Below are positions 7,084 to 14,108 of a stretch of DNA of 64,000 bases, piece by piece. This DNA is from JACMLD01 sp038207265. Its GTDB lineage: Bacteria > Bacteroidota > Bacteroidia > Chitinophagales > Chitinophagaceae. Made by a program: the position numbers and the translations under genes. How positions within the stretch are numbered: the first letter of the stretch is position 1; each line of letters opens with the position of its first letter. The stretch lies in the NCBI GenBank assembly GCA_038207265.1, contig JBBQZZ010000002.1, positions 124,001 through 188,000 on the forward strand, written 5' to 3'. Below the pieces are notes generated by a model. It saw nothing but the letters and a program-made list of their open reading frames with translations. It was not told the origin of the DNA and did not search any database.

Positions 7084-9216
7084 ATGGCAGAATTTGATAC
7101 CTCACACGTAAAAAATATTGTCTTGCTCGGCCACGCAGGCTGCGGTAAGACCACATTAGCGGAATGTATGCTCTATGAAGCAGGTCTTATAAACCGCCGC
7201 GGTACAGTTCAGGAACACAATACAGTCAGTGACTACCATGAACTGGAACAGGAACGTGGGAATTCCGTTTTCTCAACACTGTTACACACTAAATGGCGGG
7301 GTTTCAAAATAAACATTATTGATACTCCGGGTTATGACGATTTTGTAGGCGAAGTGATATCTGCATTGCGGGTAGCCGACACCGGTATAATGGTGGTGAA
7401 TGGTGTGATGGGAGTGGAAGTGGGTACCGATATTATCTGGGAATACACTGAAAAATTTAAAACGCCGATGATTATTGCTGTCAATAAATTAGACGATGAT
7501 AACGCTGATTTTGATAAAACGGTGCGTGAAATAAAAACGCATTTCGGTAATAAAATTGCTCTTGTTCAATATCCCCGGCAGGTGGGCGCTGGTTTTCATG
7601 AAATCATTGATGTTTTGCGGATGACAATGTATAAATTCAAAGATGCCGGCGGTAAACCTGAAAAATTGGCTATACCTGCGGAAGAAAAAGACAGGGCGGA
7701 AGCATTGCACAAAGAATTGGTTGAAACCATTGCAGGCAATGATGAAGGATTGATGGAGAAATATTTTGACAAAGGCGAACTAAATGAAGACGAAATGAAA
7801 GAAGGCATGAAAAAAGCAATGATCAACCATGACCTTTTTCCCCTGTTTTGTTTATCGGGTGAACGAAATATGGGTAGCGGACGATTGATGGGATTTATAG
7901 ATAATGTTTGTCCGAGCGCCAATGAAATGCCGCCGCAGATAACTTTGAAAGGAGATAAACTGGCATGCGATGCAAAGGGCCCTGCCTGTATTTTCGTATA
8001 TAAAACAATTGTTGAAAGTCATGTGGGTGAAATGAGTTTATTCAAAGTTTATTCAGGCACAATAAAAAGCGGCATGGAGCTGGTGAATGAAACTACCGGA
8101 GTATCTGAAAAATTGAACCAGCTTTATGCAGTAGAAGGACATGGCAGAACAAATGTAAATGAACTTGTAGCCGGAGATATTGGTGCTACTATCAAGTTAA
8201 GAAATACACACGTAAATAATACATTGCACGAAAGAGGTAAGAACATTGAATTGATTCCGATATCCTTTCCAGCACCCAATATGACTGTTGCCATTGAAAG
8301 TGTAAAGAAAGGAGAGGAGGAGAAATTGTCTGCCGCTCTCCATACATTAAAGGAAGAAGATCCTACTATACTGGTAGAAGTCTCTCCCGAACTCAGGCAA
8401 ATTTTGTTGCATTGCCAGGGCGAATTACACCTCTCAATAATCAAATGGAAAATTGAACACATCCATCACCTGGAAGTACGATTTATAAAACCACGTATAC
8501 CTTACCGTGAGACCATCCGAAGCATGGCCGAGTCAAGTTACCGGCACAAAAAGCAAAGCGGCGGCAACGGCCAATTCGGTGAAGTTTTTATGCGCATAGA
8601 ACCCTGGCATGAAGGACTGGAGGATCCGAAAGGACTGACAGTGCGCGGAAGGGAAGAATTTCCATTGGATTGGGGTGGCAAGCTGGTATTTTATAACTGT
8701 ATTGTGGGGGGGGCAATTGATACCAGGTTTTTACCTTCAATATTGAAAGGAGTTATGGAAAAAATGCATGAGGGTCCCTTAACAGGTTCTTATGTACGGG
8801 ATGTGCGGGTATGTGTGTATGATGGTAAGATGCACCCGGTTGACAGCAACGATATTTCTTTTAAAATTGCAGGGCTGCAGGCTTTTCGCCAGGCTTTTCA
8901 GCAAGCTGCACCTCAAATCCTGGAACCCATAAATCAATTGGAGGTTTGGTGTCCGGATGATTTAACCGGTAACGTAATGGGTGATCTGCAAAGCCGCAGG
9001 GCGATTGTGGAAGGTATAGATGCCGAAGGCCATTTTACAAAAATTGTTGCAAAAATTCCATTGGCTGAGATGCATGATTATTCATCTTCACTCCGTTCCA
9101 TTACACAAGGCAGGGCCAAATTCAGGAAACAGTTTTTTGAATATGCCCAGGTACCTTTTGAAATTCAAAAAAAATTGCAGGAAGAATATGGCAGAACAGT
9201 CAAAGAGGAAGCCTGA
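7084..9216 (+). CDS. Elongation factor G paralogue (EF-G2 type)
   Basis: 710 residues with the full EF-G domain order: GTPase domain (P loop GHAGCGKTT at 16-24, NKLD at 134-137), domain II at about 300-385, domains III-V to the end. It differs from housekeeping EF-G at key places: the switch I RGITI motif reads RGNSV, and the catalytic His of DTPGH is Tyr84 (DTPGYDDF). This fits the Bacteroides EF-G2 paralogue, which is reported to support translation in starvation without GTPase activity (established knowledge of the family; assignment here is inference). It stands alone, not with rpsL/rpsG/tuf as canonical fusA does, and is followed by its own terminator. It is less likely to be a TetM-like protection protein, whose hallmark loops I do not see. 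Confidence 0.85.
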   Translation: MAEFDTSHVKNIVLLGHAGCGKTTLAECMLYEAGLINRRGTVQEHNTVSDYHELEQERGNSVFSTLLHTKWRGFKINIIDTPGYDDFVGEVISALRVADTGIMVVNGVMGVEVGTDIIWEYTEKFKTPMIIAVNKLDDDNADFDKTVREIKTHFGNKIALVQYPRQVGAGFHEIIDVLRMTMYKFKDAGGKPEKLAIPAEEKDRAEALHKELVETIAGNDEGLMEKYFDKGELNEDEMKEGMKKAMINHDLFPLFCLSGERNMGSGRLMGFIDNVCPSANEMPPQITLKGDKLACDAKGPACIFVYKTIVESHVGEMSLFKVYSGTIKSGMELVNETTGVSEKLNQLYAVEGHGRTNVNELVAGDIGATIKLRNTHVNNTLHERGKNIELIPISFPAPNMTVAIESVKKGEEEKLSAALHTLKEEDPTILVEVSPELRQILLHCQGELHLSIIKWKIEHIHHLEVRFIKPRIPYRETIRSMAESSYRHKKQSGGNGQFGEVFMRIEPWHEGLEDPKGLTVRGREEFPLDWGGKLVFYNCIVGGAIDTRFLPSILKGVMEKMHEGPLTGSYVRDVRVCVYDGKMHPVDSNDISFKIAGLQAFRQAFQQAAPQILEPINQLEVWCPDDLTGNVMGDLQSRRAIVEGIDAEGHFTKIVAKIPLAEMHDYSSSLRSITQGRAKFRKQFFEYAQVPFEIQKKLQEEYGRTVKEEA

Positions 9217-9248
9217 TTGATTCATACCATGAGATTTGCTTATCCCAC

Positions 9249-9273
9249 CCCGGTAAATATTACCGGGTTTTTT
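9249..9273 (+). terminator. Intrinsic terminator of the EF-G2 gene
   Basis: A perfect 8-bp stem CCCGGTAA / TTACCGGG with a 3-base loop, followed by TTTTTT. It lies 32 bases after the EF-G2 stop codon. Confidence 0.9.
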
Positions 9274-9325
9274 ATTGGGGCTGCTTATATTTGAAAAAAT
9301 TATAACCACAAAAAATTACGGACCC

Positions 9326-9820
9326 ATGGCAATGAAAGATGCATTAATAGCGGAGCTGAAACAGGAATCTGCTAATACCCGGAAAATGCTGGAGCGCTCG
9401 CATCCCGATAAATTTTCATGGAAACCACATGAAAAATCCATGACGCTGGGAAGATTGGCAAGCCATATAGCAGAAATACCGGTATGGGCTAACCGCACAT
9501 TGAATGCGCAGGAATATGATTTTGCTTCCAATCCCGGTAAACCAGTTGTATATGCGAATACACAGGAGTTGCTGGAAGTGTTTGAAAAAAAACTGGTGGA
9601 TGCTATTGAAGCATTGCAGTCTGCAACAGATGATGAATTGAATATGACCTACCAGTTAAAAAGAGGTGGAGCAGTTTTATATGAATTACCCCGCAAAGTA
9701 TTAATCAGGAATTTGGTATTTAGCCATCTTGTTCATCACAGGGGGCAACTTTCTGTTTACCTCCGTATGCTGGATATACCGGTTCCGGGAATGTACGGTC
9801 CAAGTGCCGATGAAAAATAA
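9326..9820 (+). CDS. DinB family protein
   Basis: 164-residue four-helix-bundle protein of the DinB/YfiT-like superfamily. Seen: the first metal-ligand His in ASHIAEIPVW and the second pair in HLVHHRGQLSVYLR near the C terminus, followed by the usual family tail (DIPVPGMYGPSADE). These proteins are metal-dependent and many act as thiol or bacillithiol transferases, but a specific activity cannot be read from the sequence. An upstream TTG (9275) would extend it into the terminator region; ATG at 9326 gives a normal N terminus. It is transcribed alone, right after the EF-G2 terminator. Confidence 0.85.
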   Translation: MAMKDALIAELKQESANTRKMLERSHPDKFSWKPHEKSMTLGRLASHIAEIPVWANRTLNAQEYDFASNPGKPVVYANTQELLEVFEKKLVDAIEALQSATDDELNMTYQLKRGGAVLYELPRKVLIRNLVFSHLVHHRGQLSVYLRMLDIPVPGMYGPSADEK

Positions 9821-9919
9821 ACCGGGTGTAATCCTTCCCAGCGAGGTCTCCGAATTCGTTTTTAAAATAGTTGGGCAGCATCTGGCTTTCACCTAGCCAA
9901 CAACCCGGGTTACCATTTT

Positions 9920-10231
9920 TCAAATCAGCTGTGCTGAATGGTATAATCTTATCATTTCTTCGACCAGCTGTTTCAAAAAAGCTGTAAGTGAAACAGGATA
10001 ATTATTTGGTTTGTTGTTACTTAATTTCTCACACCGAAATGCGAACGTACCAACTGAGGATGTCCTACCTAAAACAAGTTGTTTTTTTTCGCATTGATAT
10101 TTTACTACTATTTCGGTAAGTTGCTTATTCAGGTATTTGATGATTTCTTCGTCTGCGGAAAACCTCGAACGGGCATCTTTAAAATTTCGATAATATTCTA
10201 CTGGCAGTTTTTTGCAGGCTAGTGTAAATAC
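9920..10231 (-). pseudogene. Probable gene remnant: 103-codon open frame without a start codon
   Basis: The minus strand is open for 103 codons from just after a TAA (10234-10232) to TGA (9922-9920) and has protein-like composition (for example LPVEYYRNFKDARSRF, EEIIKYLNKQLTEIVVKY, FLKQLVEEMIRLYHS), with no ATG, GTG or TTG near its start. Directly upstream in the same frame the codons across the TAA read GGLTFALIKS-stop-VFTLACKK, which looks like a secretion signal interrupted by a stop. I infer a decayed small secreted or lipoprotein gene. It was not recognised as any known family. Confidence 0.4.
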
Positions 10232-10386
10232 TTAACTTTTGATAAGAGCAAACGTCAGCCCGCCTAAAGTTTATAAAATCGTTTCTGTGATTTAATACTT
10301 ATTAAACAGAAAAATTCCTCCTTTAAATATTGCTTCCTTTTCGTTTGCGTTTAGCAGTTATTATTTGTCTCCCTAAATCTAAACCT

Positions 10387-11049
10387 GTGAAAATATTACC
10401 TGCCATCCAATCAAAAATTTTTTTAGTATCCCTGGTGGCTATGTGCTGCATTTTTGGGATTACATCCTGCCAGAAAGAACTGAGTGATTATTCAGCTCAT
10501 CATTTAAAAGCTGACAATTCTCCGAAAGCCGCTATTGTTATACAAAATAACAGCCCCAGCCAGATTCATTTAACGGTTAATGGAGTTGCAGTTGAGGATA
10601 ATGTTCAACCAGGTGGTAAGGATACCCTATACGGTACGCCACTGGCTGACGCCAAAATAATTGTGGAAACAGTTACTGTTGACATCGATGATCACCCGGC
10701 AGGGGAGCAATTGGTATTGCAATATGCTAATAGCTTTCCGGAAGATAAAAAAAGCGTTGTCCAGGAAGTAAATGTATCGCCCGATTTTTATTTTGTAAAA
10801 GTTGTAAATGCAAGCAATGCTGCCGCCAATCAACTGGTTGTATCTGAACCGGATGTTTACGGCGTATTTAATATTGATATGATCATATCTAACACAAAAA
10901 AAGCTATTGCCTGCGGTTATTATCCCACTGTGAAACAGGTTGCTAATATAAAAATTATTGAAAGCAGCAACGGGCCCCGTGAATGGAGTTTTTCAAATGT
11001 ACAGTTACCAGGTACAGCAAACCAGGCGATAACCGTTTCCTGTAACTAG
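10387..11049 (+). CDS. Lipoprotein of unknown function
   Basis: 220-residue predicted lipoprotein. I chose the GTG at 10387 because it gives a short basic start, a hydrophobic stretch (IFLVSLVAMCCIFGI) and the lipobox GITSC; the alternative TTG at 10330 adds a non-signal-like extension. After the Cys the protein is beta-rich and has repeated short segments of the type AIVIQNNSPSQIHLTVNG and FYFVKVVNASNAAANQLVV, like the immunoglobulin-like DUF4397 lipoproteins, one of which is at 39103-39816; this relationship is only suggested. It is monocistronic and followed by a strong bidirectional terminator. Confidence 0.6.
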   Translation: MKILPAIQSKIFLVSLVAMCCIFGITSCQKELSDYSAHHLKADNSPKAAIVIQNNSPSQIHLTVNGVAVEDNVQPGGKDTLYGTPLADAKIIVETVTVDIDDHPAGEQLVLQYANSFPEDKKSVVQEVNVSPDFYFVKVVNASNAAANQLVVSEPDVYGVFNIDMIISNTKKAIACGYYPTVKQVANIKIIESSNGPREWSFSNVQLPGTANQAITVSCN

Positions 11050-11060
11050 AACCAGCCTAT

Positions 11061-11101
11061 AAAAAAGGCCCGTATCATTTTTGATACGGGCTTTCTATTT
11101 T
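11061..11101. terminator. Bidirectional intrinsic terminator between convergent genes
   Basis: Perfect 10-bp stem GCCCGTATCA / TGATACGGGC (11068-11091), loop TTTT, with A6 on the left and a T-rich stretch on the right. It serves both the lipoprotein gene (plus) and the T9SS cargo gene ending at 11113 (minus). Confidence 0.9.
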
Positions 11102-11112
11102 CAGGAAATACA

Positions 11113-12243
11113 TCAATGGTGGTTGATAATAAATTTATTGCTCTGCACCGAATTGCCATCCATTATTTTTAATACATAATAACCGGAAGGGTAATCCTGC
11201 ACCGGCACACTGATAGCTGTAGTAGCCTTATTGTATTTACCCTGCATCATCATGTGCCCGGAATTATCATATAGCGAAATACTCCAGTCGGCAGCAGGTG
11301 CTGTTCCCAATGAAATGTTCAACACATCTGTAGTTGGATTGGGATATAGACTGATCCTGCCAGCTTCGTTCAGGTAAACATTCTTAACTGGTGTAAAACT
11401 AAATTTTCCGTCCAAATCGTTCATGCGTATCCGGTAGAAATTAGATCCTTTCTGCGGGTTATTATCTGTAAAGCTATATGCCACGGGGTTGGACGAATTG
11501 CCAGCTGCTTTTAAAGTACCTATTGAACGCCAGTTCAAACCATCCGCACTTTTCTGTACATCAAAAAAATCACTATTCACTTCTTGTTGGGTGGTCCAGG
11601 AAATAGCAACTTTTCTTCCATTGGTAAGATTGGCATTAAAGCTTGTGAGTACTACTGGTAATGTGCCCGCGATAAACCCGCCAAAACCAGTTATGGTGGC
11701 AGCTGCGGCACTGGTAGATATGGCGTACATAGAAGTAACTGCAGGTATGGTAAGGTTTGATGCCGTACTCGTGTTTAAGGCTTTTACTATGCCATTTATA
11801 GTAACAGTAGTATTTGCTCCACCAGCACCTGCTGCTTTCCTTTGTACAACGATGCCACGGTTGGCAGCTACACTTACAAGGTTAATAGAGGTGTTTGCAC
11901 CTGATAAATTAAGATCGAAACCTCGTTGAATGGTAATACGGCCATTGTTCTGAACCTGAATTACAAAATTGGTAAATGTAATGGTCATCGAGGCGTTGAC
12001 ACTGATATTCCCAGCTGTTGGAATAATTAGTTTGTCTCCACTGGTTACATTGGTGGCAGGAGCTAAGCCTGTCGCAGTATTTATCCAGTTGGCGGCATTG
12101 CTCCAGGGATTGCCAACGGTAACGTTAGGCCAGGTTTTGGCGCCCGTTAAATTCCATTGTAATGTGCGGGTGGTAGGAACTGATTGCGCAAATGAAGTCA
12201 GCATTACCTGAACTAAAATGAGCGACATTATTATTTTTTTCAT
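11113..12243 (-). CDS. Secreted protein with type IX secretion sorting domain (copy 1)
   Basis: 376 residues: Sec signal peptide (MKKIIMSLILVQVMLTSFAQ), a beta-rich, Thr/Asn/Ala-rich body resembling a small beta-helix, a fibronectin-like segment (VVLTSFNANLTNGRKVAISWTTQQEVNSDFFDVQKS), then the typical T9SS type A sorting domain (SLYPNPTTDVLNISLG ... YYVLKIMDG). It should cross the outer membrane through the type IX system and be attached to or released from the cell surface. It is a close paralogue of the protein at 12572-13696; they differ mainly in the beta-rich body. The passenger's role is unknown; the segment between signal and sorting domain shows no catalytic motif that I recognise. 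Confidence 0.85.
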   Translation of the reverse strand: MKKIIMSLILVQVMLTSFAQSVPTTRTLQWNLTGAKTWPNVTVGNPWSNAANWINTATGLAPATNVTSGDKLIIPTAGNISVNASMTITFTNFVIQVQNNGRITIQRGFDLNLSGANTSINLVSVAANRGIVVQRKAAGAGGANTTVTINGIVKALNTSTASNLTIPAVTSMYAISTSAAAATITGFGGFIAGTLPVVLTSFNANLTNGRKVAISWTTQQEVNSDFFDVQKSADGLNWRSIGTLKAAGNSSNPVAYSFTDNNPQKGSNFYRIRMNDLDGKFSFTPVKNVYLNEAGRISLYPNPTTDVLNISLGTAPAADWSISLYDNSGHMMMQGKYNKATTAISVPVQDYPSGYYVLKIMDGNSVQSNKFIINHH

Positions 12244-12510
12244 AATAAGCTGAGATTTTGAAAGGGTAACTAAGTGTTAGCATTTATACATTTATAAAAA
12301 TAGTGATTAGAACAGGTTTTTTTAATCTTTTTTTAATTTAATGTCCATTTGCCCGAATTTTCAGCTATTTCATCTTTAAACACTTACTAAAAGTTGATGC
12401 AGATCAAAGTTGAAGACATAGCTAAAGTCAGAAGAATGACCGGGCTGAGGGTAAAATGACTTTCCCTGAATTATAAGCGGTTGCAGGTGTATTTGGAATG
12501 GGAGCATAGA
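12244..12510. other. Intergenic region between the two T9SS genes
   Basis: No gene of normal size. It is AT-rich with T and A runs near 12315-12350. The plus strand has a 20-codon frame at 12397-12459 whose first residues, VEDIAKVRRMTG, resemble the N terminus of elongation factor Ts (see findings); I do not call it a gene. Confidence 0.5.
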
Positions 12511-12551
12511 CAATATAAAAGTGCCGGCATCTCGCCGGCACTTTTATATTG
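12511..12551. terminator. Strong terminator hairpin after the second T9SS gene
   Basis: A perfect 18-bp inverted repeat (CAATATAAAAGTGCCGGC and its complement, loop ATCTC) lies 21 bases beyond the stop of the minus-strand gene at 12572. The AAAA/TTTT parts in the stem make it able to work in both directions. Confidence 0.85.
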
Positions 12552-12571
12552 TTTCCTATGTTAGTTTATAA

Positions 12572-13696
12572 TTAATGACTAATAACGAATCTGTTGCTTT
12601 GTACTGAATTGCCATCAGTAATTCTAAGTGTATAATTTCCGGCTGGATAATGATTAATTGCCAGGCTCACTGTAGTAGTATTCTTATTAAATTTTTTATT
12701 GACCATTGCCTGACCTGAATTATTGTAGACAATTACACTCCAGTCTGCAGTCGGTGTTTTACCCAAAGAGATGTTCAAGACATCTGTTGCCGGATTGGGA
12801 TAAATGTTCATTTTGCCTGCTGTACTCATAAAAACATTTCTAACAGGTGTAAATCCAAATTTACCATCTAAATCGTTGATGCGTACCCGGTAGAAATTGG
12901 CACCTGATGACGGGTTGTTGTCTGTATAAGCATATGAATGAGGATTAGATGAATAACCAGCTGCTTTTACAGTGCCAATGGATAACCATTTAACGCCATC
13001 TGAGCTTTTTTGAATATCGAAATAATCAGAATTCACTTCCTGTTGTGTGGTCCAGGAAATATCAACATTATTAGCATTCGTGAGATTGGCATTAAAGCTG
13101 GTTAAAACTACAGGGAGAGATCCTGTGATAAATCCGCCAAAACCCGTAACTGCAGCATTTGCTGCAGCAGTGCTTGTAGCATTACCGGTAGTTACGCCAG
13201 TATTTATTGAAGCATTACTGGTGTTTCTCGCCTTAACAATTCCATTCATTATAAGTTGAGTCTGCACATTACCGGGGTTTCTTCTTGCCTGCAACGTCAG
13301 TCCATTAGTATTAGTTACGGCAGAAAGGTTTACGGCGGTGTTTGCACCAGACATTGTCAATACAATGCCATCCTGTATATCAACTTCGCCACTACCTTGA
13401 ATTTCTAAAACGAAGTTGGTGAACGTTATTGTCATGTTTGCAGTCACCAGGATGTTCACACCCGCTACATTTGGTATAATGACTTTATCTCCACTAGCAA
13501 CATCTGTTGCCGGTGCCAAACCGGTTGCTAAATTTATCCAGTTGGCTTTTTTGTCCCAGGTATTGGCGCCACCAACTGTTGGCCAGTTTTGATTACCAGC
13601 CAAGTTCCATTTTAGTATCCGGGTCTGGGCAAATAAATTCGTGTTGAGCGCACTTATTAAAACGAAACTAAGTAAGGCACAGTAGATTTTTTTCAT
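12572..13696 (-). CDS. Secreted protein with type IX secretion sorting domain (copy 2)
   Basis: 374 residues with the same plan as its neighbour: signal peptide ending near NLFAQ, a first block RILKWNLAGNQNWPTVGG / WDKKANWINLATGLAPATD shared with copy 1, a repetitive beta-rich body, a fibronectin-like segment, and the C-terminal sorting domain with NIYPNPATDVLNISLGK. The shared W-x-x-AANWIN...GLAPATD block resembles G8 or autotransporter-like surface domains. The tandem pair, with separate terminators, suggests a local duplication; each is probably transcribed alone. Passenger function unknown. Confidence 0.85.
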   Translation of the reverse strand: MKKIYCALLSFVLISALNTNLFAQTRILKWNLAGNQNWPTVGGANTWDKKANWINLATGLAPATDVASGDKVIIPNVAGVNILVTANMTITFTNFVLEIQGSGEVDIQDGIVLTMSGANTAVNLSAVTNTNGLTLQARRNPGNVQTQLIMNGIVKARNTSNASINTGVTTGNATSTAAANAAVTGFGGFITGSLPVVLTSFNANLTNANNVDISWTTQQEVNSDYFDIQKSSDGVKWLSIGTVKAAGYSSNPHSYAYTDNNPSSGANFYRVRINDLDGKFGFTPVRNVFMSTAGKMNIYPNPATDVLNISLGKTPTADWSVIVYNNSGQAMVNKKFNKNTTTVSLAINHYPAGNYTLRITDGNSVQSNRFVISH

Positions 13697-14053
13697 GATT
13701 TCTGTTATTTAATATAAGTAATGAGAATGTCCATTTTTTTGAATGGAAATTGGATATTAAAACACAGTCATGTCTTATCGTAAGATGGAGGATGGTAAAT
13801 TCAGATCGCTGACTTTACCTGTACAGTTTTACGAAGATTGTTGGAACGGGCTTATTAAAAAGGGTAGACTATTTGTTATGCAGATCGTAAATGTAATACA
13901 GTAAATTTCCTAATGCAAGTTTTTTTTATTTTTTTTTCTTCCCAAATATAGACTGCCACTGCATTGGAGCATTATTGAGATATTTTTAAAAGTATAAAAA
14001 CGAAACGGTCAGCATTTTAAGCAGAAAACCGGAAAGTATTAATATTTAGTAGA
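13697..14053. other. Gene-free region with one possible 44-residue ORF
   Basis: The only coding candidate is a plus-strand ATG frame at 13770-13904 (44 residues, starting MSYRKMEDGK and containing LPVQFYEDCWNGLIKKGR). The composition is protein-like, but length and lack of a recognised relative leave it doubtful. The rest is AT-rich, including a T-run near 13920-13942. Confidence 0.4.
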
Positions 14054-14087
14054 AATAAAAAAACGTGCTGTTTCAAACAGCACGTTT
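14054..14087 (-). terminator. Terminator of the M1 peptidase transcript
   Basis: 10-bp stem AAACGTGCTG / CAGCACGTTT with loop TTTCAAA; on the minus strand it is followed by T4-ATTT. It lies 22 bases after the M1 peptidase stop. Confidence 0.85.
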
Positions 14088-14108
14088 GCTATCCTGTATT
14101 ATAAAAAT

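Noticed and set aside
9701..9923. Minus-strand frames overlapping the end of the DinB-like gene
   Set aside because: They lie opposite a well-supported gene and show no protein-like features.
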